Shown: piece after piece, positions 16,506 to 26,014 of the stretch
How the letters are laid out: each line of letters opens with the position of its first letter
How positions within the stretch are numbered: position 1 is the first letter of the stretch
Origin: Tellurirhabdus rosea
GTDB taxonomy: Bacteria; Bacteroidota; Bacteroidia; Cytophagales; Spirosomataceae
Assembly (NCBI RefSeq): GCF_026278345.1
Contig: NZ_CP111085.1
Location: 4,536,501-4,600,500 of the forward strand
Direction: 5' to 3'
DNA length: 64,000 nt
Translations under genes and position numbers: made by a program
Notes under the pieces: model-generated
What the model saw: the letters and a program-made list of their open reading frames with translations, nothing else
Told to the model about the DNA's origin: nothing
Databases searched by the model: none

Positions 16506-19049
16506 ATGGTATCGCTCAATTTACTCAATGCCTTTTCCGAGGGGTTGCTTCATCTGCAACCCTGCTATCAGGGCGGCTCGCTGGTTGATTTTCAAGTGCA
16601 GGTGATCAACGAGGCGGCCAGTCGCTGGGTTCAGCCGGAACAACACCTGACGGGTAACACGTCTGACGGCACCTTAAGGAATCTGCTTTCGACCTGGGGG
16701 CAGGACCGGCTCTGGGACCGGATTAGCGCCTGCTATTTCTCCGGCGAGTCCGCCCGGGAAATCTGTTACATCCCTCATCTGAACGAAGAAATGCGGCTGG
16801 AAATAAAGCCTTTCGGGCAGGAAATGGTCCTTTTGATTTCGGTCAATGACCAACCGGCCGTGCCCCCGAAAACCCCGGAAACGGCCCTGCTGCAGCAACT
16901 TCCCAGCCCCGTAGCGGTGATGAAAGGCGAGGAGTTTATCCTCGAACTGGCCAACGACCGGCTGCTGGAAGTATGGGGCAAAAAAGCCGGTGACGTGGTC
17001 GGACGGCCGTACTTCGAGGCGTTTGCGCCCGCTGCCGTAGACCAACTGAAAGAAGACCTCCGCAAAGTGTACCGTACCGGTCAGCCGTTTATCCGTCCCG
17101 AAGTGCCGGTAACCTACCTGCGCGACGGCAAAACGGTGGAGGAAATTCACCGGATCACCCACTCGCCCATCGTCAATTCGAAGGGGGAGATTGAAGGCAT
17201 TATGGCCGCCAGTTACGATATATCGGTGGAGGTTGCCGCCCGCAAACGGGAAGAGGAAAGCCAGGCTTTTATACGGGCCGCCCTGGAGAGCAATCCCGAC
17301 TGCGTGAAAGTACTGGACCGGGAAGGACGGCTGCATTACATGAACCACAACGGCCTGTGCGTGATGGAAATTCCCGATTTCTGCCAGATAGAAGGGCGCC
17401 CGTGGTGGACCCTCTGGCCGGCCGAAAGTCAACCCATCGTCAAAGCCGCTCTCGACCAGGCCCTCAACGGCTCCCGGGCGCAGTTTCAGGCTTACTGCCC
17501 CACCGCGCAGGGAACCGCCAAATGGTGGGACGTGGTCGTTTCGCCGGTCATTCAGGAAGATGGCTCCATCGAGCAGGTCATTTCCGCCTCCCGCGACATT
17601 ACCGACCAGCGAAAAGGGGAGGAAGCCATTCGCCGCCGCAACAAACAGCTGGATCTTCTTTCGCGGACGTCGCATTCGCTGATTGTGACCCACCAGAACG
17701 AAAACGATCTGCTGCAAACCATTTTTAAAGACATCTGTCAGACCTTTGAACTGGAGATGTTTTTCAACTTCGAGGCGGACGAAAAGGCCCGTCTGCTCCG
17801 GCTCAACACCTGGGGCGGCCTCACCGCGGAGGAAGCGGACCATTTCGACACCATCCGGTTTGGGGACTACCTCTGCGGACAGGTCGCCGAGCGGCGCGCG
17901 TTGCTGGTCGCCGAAAACCTGGGAGAAAACCTGCTGCCCGGCAGCGAGAAACTGCACCAGACCGGGGTGAAGGCGTACGCCGGCTTTCCGATTCAGGCCG
18001 GTCAGCGGTTGGTCGGCACGATTGGCTTTGCTACCCGGCAACGGACGCATTTTGCCGCTGACGAAATTCAAACGATCCGCTCGGCCTGCGACCTGATCGC
18101 CATTACCCTGGAACAGACCCGGCTGGCCCGGGCCGTGCAGGAAAGCGAGGTGCGCTACCGGACCCTGGCAGGCACTCTGGAAAGCCTCGTAGCCGAGCGC
18201 ACGGGCGAACTGGAACGAAAGAATCAGGAGCTGATACGCTCCAACGAGCACCTGCAGCAGTTTGCCTACGTGGCCTCCCACGACCTGCAGGAGCCGCTGC
18301 GCAAGATAACGTCCTTCGGGGATATGCTCGCGACGCAGTACGGCGATCACCTGGGCACTACCGGCCTTGACCTGCTTGGACGGATGCAGGCTGCCGCCCG
18401 CCGCATGTCCCAGCTGGTGCAGGACCTGCTGACCTACTCCCGCCTAAGCCAGCGGCAGACGCCCGTCGGAGTGGTGTCGGTGCAAACGGTGCTGGAAGGG
18501 GTTTTGCAGGATCAGGAATTAAGAATCAGGGAAAGCAACGCCCGCATTGACGTGGGTCCCATGCCCGAGGTAATGGGGGATGGAATTCAGTTGCAGCAGT
18601 TGTTTACCAATCTCATTTCCAATGCCTTGAAGTACATGCAGGAAGGCGTCGCGCCTCATATCCGGATTGCTTTCTCCCGGGTAGCCGCCCACGAACTGCC
18701 CGACCAATGGAGGGAGTCCGTCCCGGCGGGGGCTCCGGCAGCGGGCAGGGAAGCGCCCACCGAATTTTACAGAATCTCGGTGTCGGACAACGGCATTGGC
18801 TTCGAAGAATCGTACCTGGACCGAATTTTCAGGATGTTCCAGCGTCTGCACAACTGGGTCCAGTTTGAAGGCAGCGGCATGGGACTGGCGATCTGCAAGC
18901 GGGTGATCGACAACCACCACGGATACATTACGGCCCACAGCCGTCCGGGCGAAGGCTCTACCTTCCTGGTCTACCTGCCGGCCCTGCCCGACATGACCAA
19001 CACCGGAAGGGTGGAAGAGGCCGCGCTCCAGACGGAACTGGCTGCCTGA
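16506..19049 (+). CDS. Hybrid-sensor-type histidine kinase with PAS and GAF domains
   Basis: An 847-residue soluble kinase without membrane helices. In order: an N-terminal PAS-like domain (1-115), two more PAS domains (about 130-250 and 260-380, the second with a following PAC), a GAF domain (about 400-550), a coiled coil (ESLVAERTGELERKNQELIR), HisKA with the phospho-acceptor His in 'FAYVASHDLQEPLRKI', and HATPase_c with N box 'LFTNLISNALKYM', 'DNGIGFEESYLDRIF' and 'GSGMGLAICKRVI'. The ATG at 16506 follows GGAGG by 4 bases and is preferred over a GTG at 16482. No response regulator is adjacent, so it is an orphan; the bacteriophytochrome-like architecture suggests a cytoplasmic signal. Confidence 0.92.
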   Translation: MVSLNLLNAFSEGLLHLQPCYQGGSLVDFQVQVINEAASRWVQPEQHLTGNTSDGTLRNLLSTWGQDRLWDRISACYFSGESAREICYIPHLNEEMRLEIKPFGQEMVLLISVNDQPAVPPKTPETALLQQLPSPVAVMKGEEFILELANDRLLEVWGKKAGDVVGRPYFEAFAPAAVDQLKEDLRKVYRTGQPFIRPEVPVTYLRDGKTVEEIHRITHSPIVNSKGEIEGIMAASYDISVEVAARKREEESQAFIRAALESNPDCVKVLDREGRLHYMNHNGLCVMEIPDFCQIEGRPWWTLWPAESQPIVKAALDQALNGSRAQFQAYCPTAQGTAKWWDVVVSPVIQEDGSIEQVISASRDITDQRKGEEAIRRRNKQLDLLSRTSHSLIVTHQNENDLLQTIFKDICQTFELEMFFNFEADEKARLLRLNTWGGLTAEEADHFDTIRFGDYLCGQVAERRALLVAENLGENLLPGSEKLHQTGVKAYAGFPIQAGQRLVGTIGFATRQRTHFAADEIQTIRSACDLIAITLEQTRLARAVQESEVRYRTLAGTLESLVAERTGELERKNQELIRSNEHLQQFAYVASHDLQEPLRKITSFGDMLATQYGDHLGTTGLDLLGRMQAAARRMSQLVQDLLTYSRLSQRQTPVGVVSVQTVLEGVLQDQELRIRESNARIDVGPMPEVMGDGIQLQQLFTNLISNALKYMQEGVAPHIRIAFSRVAAHELPDQWRESVPAGAPAAGREAPTEFYRISVSDNGIGFEESYLDRIFRMFQRLHNWVQFEGSGMGLAICKRVIDNHHGYITAHSRPGEGSTFLVYLPALPDMTNTGRVEEAALQTELAA

Positions 19050-19061
19050 CGAACAACCTCT

Positions 19062-19967
19062 TTATGGCTGGACGCAACGAAAGCCTTTTTCATTGTGGCG
19101 GATGTCCGGAGCGTTGCCCAGCCGCCGGGCAATGCGGGTGATGGTCGGTGTGGTATCAAAAGCGCCCCCCCGCAGCACCCGCTGGCTGCCCGTGGCGGGG
19201 CCTTTCGGGTTGTGAACCGGGGAGTGCCGGTAATAGTCCCGCCCGTACCAGTCGCCGCACCATTCCAGCACATTCCCGGCCAGGTCATACACGCCCGTTT
19301 CGCTGGCGGGAAAAGCCCTTACCGGAGAGGCCGTTACATAGCCATCGGTGTATCCGGCAAATACGTGAAAATTGGGGTGGTTGTAATAATTCGCTTTTCT
19401 GAACGTCTCATCGGCCAGGTTGGCCACCCGCCCGACCGGCAGTGAATCTCCCCAGACGAATACGGTTCTGGCCCGCCCGTCGATTCCGGTGCGAGTGCCC
19501 CGGGCCGCGCTTTCCCATTCTGCTTCCCAGGGAAGCCTTCCCCCGGCCCAGGCGCAGTAGTCGCTGGCCAGTTGCCAGCTCACCTGAACGACCGGAAAAT
19601 CGTCCTGCTGGGCGTAGGCGGCGGCTTGGGGCGCTGGCCGGTGGGTGACCTCGCAGAAGTGACGGTACTGAGCCACCGTAACCAGATTTCGGTAAATCCA
19701 GAACCCGTCAACCCGCACCCGGTGGGCGGGCTGCTCGCTCCGGGTGAAGGCCAGCTCCCGGGGGTCCCAGTGAAATCGCTGCCAGACGGAGGCCAGTTCG
19801 GCGGAGTCACTGCCCATGATAAACTCGCGCGTCGGCACGTAAACCAGTTCGGCGCTGTCTGCCGGATTGATTCGGACGGGGTGGGAGCGGCTCCAGTCGG
19901 CCACGTTTCCGCTTAAACCAACGAGCAGAATGAGGCCAAGACAACAGCAGAAAACAAAACGGTCCAT
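19062..19967 (-). CDS. Formylglycine-generating-enzyme-like (SUMF1/FGE-sulfatase domain) protein
   Basis: A 301-residue protein with an N-terminal hydrophobic export segment (MDRFVFCCCLGLILLVGLSG), followed by the C-type-lectin-like FGE fold: 'EFIMGSDS', 'PVVQVSWQLASDYCAWAGGRLPWEAEWE', 'VYDLAGNVLEWCGDWYG' and 'SQRVLRGGAFD'. In true FGE the segment after RGGS contains the two catalytic cysteines; here 'RGGAFDTTPTITRIARR' has none, so sulfatase activation is unlikely. It may serve a structural or binding role in the envelope. The start at 19967 (ATG) is preferred to a TTG two codons upstream. It is convergent with the kinase gene, 12 bp apart. Confidence 0.88.
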   Translation of the reverse strand: MDRFVFCCCLGLILLVGLSGNVADWSRSHPVRINPADSAELVYVPTREFIMGSDSAELASVWQRFHWDPRELAFTRSEQPAHRVRVDGFWIYRNLVTVAQYRHFCEVTHRPAPQAAAYAQQDDFPVVQVSWQLASDYCAWAGGRLPWEAEWESAARGTRTGIDGRARTVFVWGDSLPVGRVANLADETFRKANYYNHPNFHVFAGYTDGYVTASPVRAFPASETGVYDLAGNVLEWCGDWYGRDYYRHSPVHNPKGPATGSQRVLRGGAFDTTPTITRIARRLGNAPDIRHNEKGFRCVQP

Positions 19968-20220
19968 GCACAAACGGGTTTGCTTACGTAAACCGGCCAG
20001 CCGGGCGAACCTACTGACACCGGAAAGCGAATCCGCCCGTAAGCAGGTCGGCCCCCGGTGGGTTACCCTCTTCGATTATCCGTGCGGGTAAAATAAAGGA
20101 AATCAGTTACTTTTAGCTCAGACGCTTTGCCGCCCGCCCGGCGTGGACCCTCAAACGCCGGTGCGTTAGGGGCGAAAAGGCATTGCAGGCAAATTCGAAC
20201 ACTCACGAAACCTCGTTGAC

Positions 20221-20724
20221 ATGAAACGTCTGATGCTGCTTACCGGAATGTTCCTGCTTTGGGCGGCGAAGCTGAAAGCACAAAGTCCCGCCGATTCGAC
20301 GGCCATTGCCGCCATTCTTCAGGAAGAAGCAACTTCCTGGAACAGCGGCGACGCGGATACGTATTCGAAACACTTCGCGGAGAACGGGACGTTTACCAAC
20401 ATCAGGGGCATGTTCTTTACCGGGCACAGGCCCTTCCTCGACCGGCATAAAGAGATTTTCAAGGGCATGTTTCACAAGACCGTCCTGCAGCAGGAACTGG
20501 CCTCCTTCCGTTTTCTGAGCCCGGATGTCGCCCTCGTCGAAACGCTTACCCGCGTATCGGGACTTTCCCAGAACAACCTGCCGCCGGGCATGCATGTCGA
20601 TGCCCAGGGGCGCCTTCATACCCGCCTGCTTCAGGTTTTTCAGAAACAGGCCGGCAACTGGAAGGTCATCACCTATCATAACGTTGACATAAAGCCCGGT
20701 GTCCCCGTTCCGGCGCTCCGGTAG
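20221..20724 (+). CDS. Secreted SnoaL/DUF4440-like protein
   Basis: A 167-residue protein with signal peptide MKRLMLLTGMFLLWAAKLKAQ. The mature part has the cystatin-like alpha+beta cone of the SgcJ/DUF4440 group: 'IAAILQEEATSWNSGDADTYSKHFAENGTFTNIRG' followed by 'VALVETLTRVSG' and 'WKVITYHNVDI'. Such proteins bind small molecules; some are isomerases or ketosteroid-like enzymes. No function can be assigned. Transcribed in the same direction as the OsmC-like gene 57 bp downstream. Confidence 0.8.
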   Translation: MKRLMLLTGMFLLWAAKLKAQSPADSTAIAAILQEEATSWNSGDADTYSKHFAENGTFTNIRGMFFTGHRPFLDRHKEIFKGMFHKTVLQQELASFRFLSPDVALVETLTRVSGLSQNNLPPGMHVDAQGRLHTRLLQVFQKQAGNWKVITYHNVDIKPGVPVPALR

Positions 20725-20781
20725 TTCCTGCCTGCACAATCCCGCTAAAGTTCCTGCCGATCACCAGCCGACCCGAAATCC

Positions 20782-21180
20782 ATGAAAATCAAGGCCACAC
20801 TGACCAATCGCTTTCAGCAGCACCAGATTCAGCTGCAAACCAACGAAGACGTGAAAACCCTCCAGCTTCCGTCAAAAGCGTCCGGGTACGGCTCGGCCTT
20901 CAACGGCGGCGAGCTGCTACTGCTGGCGCTGGCGACCTGCTACTGCAATGACCTCTACCGGGAGGCGGCCAAACGCAGCCTGACCCTTGAGGAAGTGGAA
21001 GTGCTGGTGACGGCCGATTTTGGCGCAGAAGGAGAGCCCGGTTCCGATTTCCAATACCACGCCCGGGTGTCTTCCAGCGCCTCCGCAGAAGAAATTGAGG
21101 ACCTGCTGCAGCATACCGACCGGGTGGCGGAAATCCATAACACCCTGCGCAGGGGGGTGAGCATCACCCTGACGACCTGA
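20782..21180 (+). CDS. OsmC family protein
   Basis: A 132-residue protein of the OsmC/Ohr fold, with 'PSKASGYGSAFNGGELLLLALATCYCNDLYREAAKRSLTLEEVEV' as the conserved core. The peroxidatic Cys position is occupied ('LATCYC'), but the resolving Cys that normally lies in a 'CPVH' motif is missing: the equivalent segment reads 'RVAEIHNTL'. A classic thiol-dependent hydroperoxide reductase cycle is therefore doubtful. Cytoplasmic. Probably shares a transcript with the preceding or following gene. Confidence 0.85.
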   Translation: MKIKATLTNRFQQHQIQLQTNEDVKTLQLPSKASGYGSAFNGGELLLLALATCYCNDLYREAAKRSLTLEEVEVLVTADFGAEGEPGSDFQYHARVSSSASAEEIEDLLQHTDRVAEIHNTLRRGVSITLTT

Positions 21181-21258
21181 CGCTCCTTTTATTAACTTTT
21201 TTTAAGGCGCTGGTTTGCGGCCGGATGCCTACCTTTCGGCCTTACCAATGTCTTGCGG

Positions 21259-22080
21259 ATGTCTTTTGCAAACGGGCTGACCCGACGGGCGGCTACAGTT
21301 GGGGCCGTCGCCCTAATCGGGTACATCGCCGCCTACGGGTTTCTGTATACGCACCGGGACGAGCAAACGCGGCGGTATCGCTCCGTCGCGCTGCCTGCGT
21401 CCTACCGGTTTCAGTTTGCCCAGCCCGTCGAGGAGCACAATTTCCCGGCAGCGGGGGGCGGTTTGCTCAATGCCCTGCTGTTTAAAGCGCCCCGGGCAAA
21501 AGGGGTCGTTTGTTTCTGGAAAGGCAATGGCGGCACTTTGGCCAACTGGGGAGCGATGGCCCCGACCTTTCTTCAGTTTGGGTACGATGTGCTGATAACC
21601 GACTACCGCCAGCATGGCAAAAGTCGGGGCGCCATCAGCCTGCAAAATTTCAAAACGGACGCCCAGACCATCTACGATTCGCTCCGGCGTCGGTACCGCG
21701 AGGAGCAGATCGTGCTGTGCGGCTACTCCCTGGGCGGACGGATTGCGGCGTATCTGGCGTCTCAAAACCGGCCTAAAATGACCATCCTGATCGACCCGGC
21801 TTCGGCGGGCGGGGATTTCAGCGACCGGGTAACCGACCTGCTGTACTTTCCCCTGCCTTCCGTAACCGGCTTCGTCTTTTCTACCGAAGAAGACGTGCAG
21901 ACCGCGCCGAGTACGGTGGTGGTCCTCAGCACCCCGAACAGGCATAGCACCGCTTACGGGCTGGTGGACTTTCTGCGGGCGAAGGATCGGATGGTGATTT
22001 TGCCCCAAGTGACGCACGAAACCATCCTGACGCACCCGCAAACCATCCGGGTCCTTGGCGAACTGCTGCAATGTCCCTGA
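21259..22080 (+). CDS. Alpha/beta hydrolase with N-terminal membrane anchor
   Basis: A 273-residue protein: a helix at residues 9-27 (AATVGAVALIGYIAAYGFLY), then an alpha/beta hydrolase domain. 'GNGGTLANWG' is the oxyanion region, 'DYRQHGKSRG' follows strand 4, and 'VLCGYSLGGRIAAYLAS' holds the nucleophile (GYSLGG). The catalytic His is probably in 'LPQVTHETILTH'. It resembles the BEM46/FrsA-like serine hydrolases anchored in the cytoplasmic membrane. The ATG at 21259 is chosen; a TTG lies two codons upstream. Confidence 0.88.
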   Translation: MSFANGLTRRAATVGAVALIGYIAAYGFLYTHRDEQTRRYRSVALPASYRFQFAQPVEEHNFPAAGGGLLNALLFKAPRAKGVVCFWKGNGGTLANWGAMAPTFLQFGYDVLITDYRQHGKSRGAISLQNFKTDAQTIYDSLRRRYREEQIVLCGYSLGGRIAAYLASQNRPKMTILIDPASAGGDFSDRVTDLLYFPLPSVTGFVFSTEEDVQTAPSTVVVLSTPNRHSTAYGLVDFLRAKDRMVILPQVTHETILTHPQTIRVLGELLQCP

Positions 22081-22128
22081 CCTCCGCCGTACCGTTTCAC
22101 CCCGCTCGGGTTTATCGGTAGAGGCCCG

Positions 22129-22722
22129 TTAAACCTCCGCGGCGGCCCGTCTGACGACCTTCGCTCCGGACGCGAAGATGGGTTCCGGGGCGTCTTTGAA
22201 GTGCCCGTACCGGTTTAGCAGCCTGCCCAGCCGGTACGTCAGGGGCATGATCACTTTCCGGATTAAAGCGGGAATTTCGTTCATCTCGTATTCGCTCGCG
22301 TACCGGGTCAGCAGGTAAGCCGCGTCGAAGAACTCGGGCTGGGCTTTGCCGGACTTGTTCTGGGCCGCGTAAACGCTGCTCAGGTAAAACACAAAGTGGT
22401 TGGGGGGCGTGAGCCAGCCTTCACAGTGCAGCACCTCCGAACCGGCGTTCCAGAACCGGTGGGCAACGCCCCGCGGGAACACCACCGACTCACCCGGCCC
22501 GGCGTACTGCTCCCTTTGTCCGGCTACCTGATAGCCCATTCGTCCTTCCAGCACCGTAAAGCCTTCGTCCTGCAGCCAGTGGGTGTGCATGGGCGGCCCG
22601 CTGCCGGGCTGGACAAAAGCCTCGGCAATCAGCCGGTCGCCGTCCGGTCCGTGCTCGATGCGCTGAAAAATGAGTCGTTCACCCAGATGATTTTCGATGG
22701 TGTGGGGCAATGAATAGTTCAT
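22129..22722 (-). CDS. Cupin-domain protein
   Basis: A 197-residue protein. Residues about 38-105 form a cupin barrel: motif 1 'PPMHTHWLQDEGFTVLEGRMGYQV' and motif 2 'PGESVVFPRGVAHRFWNAG', with His residues able to bind a metal. The C-terminal 80 residues are helical and of unknown role. Substrate unknown. It is convergent with the hydrolase gene and lies 48 bp downstream of the lipoprotein gene at 22771, in the opposite orientation to the former and the same as the latter. Confidence 0.85.
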   Translation of the reverse strand: MNYSLPHTIENHLGERLIFQRIEHGPDGDRLIAEAFVQPGSGPPMHTHWLQDEGFTVLEGRMGYQVAGQREQYAGPGESVVFPRGVAHRFWNAGSEVLHCEGWLTPPNHFVFYLSSVYAAQNKSGKAQPEFFDAAYLLTRYASEYEMNEIPALIRKVIMPLTYRLGRLLNRYGHFKDAPEPIFASGAKVVRRAAAEV

Positions 22723-22770
22723 AGTTGTAAGTGATTTGTTGTTTATGGATTTACTAGGTCTGAAATGCCT

Positions 22771-24015
22771 TTACAGGCGCTTGACGCGGAAAACGCCGGT
22801 GATCGTCGTGGTGCCGTGGGGTGGGGGAGCCGAGGAAGCGTCGATCCAGCCCGCCCGCGTCAGCGTGAACGTGCCGGTCACCCAGTCCGGGTGTTCGTTA
22901 TTGACCCGCAGGGCTCCGCCGCTGACTTCCTTGAAGTACATGTGCGAGCGATGAAACAGGCCGTTGACGTACAGAAACGATACGCTGGTGCCTTCTGTCC
23001 AGGCAAACGTACCGGTTGGGGCTCCCTTCCAGCCAAGCTGCACGTGCTCGCTGCCGATGGCGCCCGCCACCAAATTCCACGCGGCGTTTATATTGGCTCC
23101 TCCCGGAAAGGTTTTCCACTCATCCTTACTCACCTGAAAGGAAATGCCCTCCGGTGCCACGAAGAGGTTAGCCACCAGCCGCAGGTCTTTGAATTCCTGT
23201 CCGCCGACCGTAACCGACTGGTTCAGATAGACCGTGACCGCTTCCGGATTAAGGGCCGGAATCTTCTTAGGTGCATAGTAAGCCGCCTGATTGCCGGAAC
23301 TGACCAGGATGCCTTCTCCGCGCAGAGCCCAGCCTTTAATGTATCTGGCCGGAGCCGGGTAAGGAATCGGAACCAGCAACTCGTCGCCATAATCTTTTAC
23401 CGGAATGACCAGCGCCTTCAGCTCGACTTCCTCGCCGGGATTGAGAAAGGCGTGATCCGGACTGATTTCCATGGTCTGAAAAAGCGCCCAGTCGCTGAAG
23501 TGCGTCGTCTGGACGGTCACCGTTCGGGCCGTCGTGTCGATACTTTTTGTTCCGGGCGACTGCCAGTGGCCTTGGTCGGTCTGGTAAGCGATGCGCAGGA
23601 GTTGCGGGGCCGAGCCGTTGATGTCCTGCGGATCGTACTGCATCGTCAGGGTGGCGGGTTTGGCGAACGTCAGGCCGTGGGGCAGCAGCCGGAAAGCCTG
23701 CCCCGTCCCCAGCGGGCAGTGGTTCTGGCTCAGCGGCTGGACGGAAAGGGTCTGCGTCGTAGAGAGCGCCCCTGCCGGTACAGTCACCCGCAGGCGTTTA
23801 TCGGCCGACTCGATGATGCCTCCCGCCGGACCAATGGTTGCCGTAAGGAGGTCGCCCCGGGGCGCGGCGACGGGCGTAACGGCCCCGGTCGGTTCGGTCG
23901 GGATGGGCTGCCCGGTCCCAGGTTGTCCGGGCGTGACCTCATCGACCTCTTTCTTGCACGAAACCAGCGAGCCAAGCAGGGCAGCGCTGAAGAGGAGGGC
24001 ATATAACTTGTTCAT
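22771..24015 (-). CDS. Lipoprotein with ZU5-like domain
   Basis: A 414-residue protein with a lipoprotein signal (MNKLYALLFSAALLGSLVSCKK; lipobox LVSC). A proline/threonine-rich linker follows, then a ZU5-like beta domain (about residues 60-200, 'GGIIESADKRLRVTVPAGALS' and 'THFSDWALF'), which is frequent in Bacteroidota surface lipoproteins. The C-terminal half is unrecognised and ends with 'TLTRAGWIDASSAPPPHGTTTITGVFRVKRL'. The start at 24015 is fixed by the signal peptide. Probably a surface or periplasmic adhesin-like protein; function unknown. Confidence 0.85.
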   Translation of the reverse strand: MNKLYALLFSAALLGSLVSCKKEVDEVTPGQPGTGQPIPTEPTGAVTPVAAPRGDLLTATIGPAGGIIESADKRLRVTVPAGALSTTQTLSVQPLSQNHCPLGTGQAFRLLPHGLTFAKPATLTMQYDPQDINGSAPQLLRIAYQTDQGHWQSPGTKSIDTTARTVTVQTTHFSDWALFQTMEISPDHAFLNPGEEVELKALVIPVKDYGDELLVPIPYPAPARYIKGWALRGEGILVSSGNQAAYYAPKKIPALNPEAVTVYLNQSVTVGGQEFKDLRLVANLFVAPEGISFQVSKDEWKTFPGGANINAAWNLVAGAIGSEHVQLGWKGAPTGTFAWTEGTSVSFLYVNGLFHRSHMYFKEVSGGALRVNNEHPDWVTGTFTLTRAGWIDASSAPPPHGTTTITGVFRVKRL

Positions 24016-24277
24016 GGTGTGGTACTGCTGTTGTTTACAGCAGCAAAGGTGAAGCGCCGTCCGGCCCGGCGATGTCGCGTACTTCATGAAGCAGCAAACG
24101 AAGGAGGTGAAGCGGCCATTTTGGGCCTTGTCTTACAACGCCGCCCCTTGACTTGCCGGCGGCCTCGGCCATCCGTCGGAGGGTGGGCCGGGCAGCGAAA
24201 ACCGGGCCGGCCGATTCGGAAGAGGAGAAGAACCTGCGGGTTTTGGATAGAATTGGGGCGAAGGCTTCTTTAGACAG

Positions 24278-26014
24278 ATGAATCTTAAGCTTCGCTCAAA
24301 CATACGCCCGATGAACAGGTCGCCCGAACGTTTCTCCGCATCCCGACGACAACCCCTATTGACCGGCCTGCTTCTGTGGGTCCTCCTCGTGTCCAGAGCC
24401 GTGGTGGCCCTCGGGCAGACGGAAGGCCAGATGGAGAAGGTGGTCATCACTTCCCTGAATCAGAAAACAGGGATTCAGGCCCTCGAAAATGGGGAACTCC
24501 AGGTGAATGTCTCCCCTCAGGATGCCCGCACCTTCAAAAAACGGGGATGGGTCCGCTACGGCGACTTTGGGGCCCGGGGCGACGGCAAAACCGACGACAT
24601 CGACGCGATCGCCGGAACCCATGCGTTCGCCAATCAGCAGGGACTGCCCGTCAAAGCGGACGGCGGGGCCACCTACTACATTGGCGGAAAAGAGCGTACG
24701 GCCGTCATCCGGACCAATACCGACTTCGGAACGGCGGCCTTTATCATCGACGATACCGAGGTGCAGAACCGGAATGCCTCCGTTTTCATGGTCAGCTCGG
24801 GGCTGCAGCCGTTTCCGTTGAAAGGAATCACGTCCCTGAAAAGGAATCAGGAAAAAATCGACGTTTCTCTGCCCGGGCCCTGTCTGGTCACGGTCACCAA
24901 TGCCGCCGTGAAGCACTACATCCGCTTTGGGCTGAACCAGAACAACGGAGCCGCGCAGACCGACATTTTTCTGGTGGATAAAAACGGCAGGGTGGACCGG
25001 GGCGCGCCGATCATCTGGGACTTCGACCAGATCACCGACATCAGCGCCCTTCCCATCGACGAAAAGCCGCTGACGATCACCGGGGGACGGTTTACCACGA
25101 TTGCCAACCGGGCCGAATCGAAGTACACGTATTACAACCGGAACATCGCCATCAAACGCTCCAATGTCGTGGTGGACGGGCTCGAACACCGCATCACGGG
25201 CGAAGGCGACCACGGCGCACCCTACGGCGGCTTCCTCAACATCCGCGACTGCGGCTACGTCACCGTCCGGAACGCCGTTCTGACCGGCCACAAAACCTAC
25301 TCGACCATCGGCGCGGCCGGAAAACCCGTTTCGATGGGCACCTACGACCTCTCGGCCAACCGCGCCCTGAACGTGTCCTTCATCAACTGCCGACAGACCA
25401 ACGACATCAACGACCGCACGTACTGGGGAATTCTGGGCTCCAACTACTGTAAGAACATGCTGTACGACGGGTGCGTCTTTTCGCGGTTCGATGCCCACAT
25501 GGGCGTGGCCAACGCCACCATCCGCAACTCGACCCTGGGCCACATGGGCATCAACGCCATCGGCAGCGGGACGTTAACCGTCGAGAACAGTACCATCCGG
25601 GGCGGTAATCTGGTCAATCTGCGCTCCGATTACGGCAGCACCTGGCAGGGGGACTTTATCATCCGCAACTGCGTTTTCGTGCCGTCGGGCGGCCGGCCCG
25701 CCAGCGCTTCGCTGATCGGTGGGTCCAATTCTGGTCAGCACGATTTCGGGTACATCTGCTACATGCCGGAGCGGATTCTGATCGAAAATCTCCATATCGA
25801 CGACTCCAGCCACCCAGCGAATTACGGGGGACCGGCCATTTTCGCCAACATGAATCCCCAGTTGACGGACGATTCCTTCCGCGAGAAATTCCCGTATGTC
25901 ACCACCCGCGAAGTGGTTCTCCGGAAAGTGACCACCGCCAGCGGCAAGCCCCTGCGCGTCAGCGACAACACGTTCATGTTCCGAAACGTCAAAGTCGTGG
26001 CGGAGGCAAATTGA
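24278..26014 (+). CDS. Secreted pectate-lyase-superfamily (right-handed beta-helix) protein
   Basis: A 578-residue protein. A signal peptide (LLTGLLLWVLLVSRAVVALGQ) is preceded by about 20 polar residues; an alternative ATG at 24311 would shorten this. The mature protein has the Pectate_lyase_3 entry motif 'VRYGDFGARGDGKTDDIDAI' near residue 92, and repeated beta-helix coils (NATIRNSTLGHMGINAIGSG, LTVENSTIRGGNLVNLR). It probably acts on or binds a polysaccharide outside the cytoplasm; catalytic residues cannot be named. Monocistronic and convergent with the LytTR regulator. Confidence 0.87.
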   Translation: MNLKLRSNIRPMNRSPERFSASRRQPLLTGLLLWVLLVSRAVVALGQTEGQMEKVVITSLNQKTGIQALENGELQVNVSPQDARTFKKRGWVRYGDFGARGDGKTDDIDAIAGTHAFANQQGLPVKADGGATYYIGGKERTAVIRTNTDFGTAAFIIDDTEVQNRNASVFMVSSGLQPFPLKGITSLKRNQEKIDVSLPGPCLVTVTNAAVKHYIRFGLNQNNGAAQTDIFLVDKNGRVDRGAPIIWDFDQITDISALPIDEKPLTITGGRFTTIANRAESKYTYYNRNIAIKRSNVVVDGLEHRITGEGDHGAPYGGFLNIRDCGYVTVRNAVLTGHKTYSTIGAAGKPVSMGTYDLSANRALNVSFINCRQTNDINDRTYWGILGSNYCKNMLYDGCVFSRFDAHMGVANATIRNSTLGHMGINAIGSGTLTVENSTIRGGNLVNLRSDYGSTWQGDFIIRNCVFVPSGGRPASASLIGGSNSGQHDFGYICYMPERILIENLHIDDSSHPANYGGPAIFANMNPQLTDDSFREKFPYVTTREVVLRKVTTASGKPLRVSDNTFMFRNVKVVAEAN

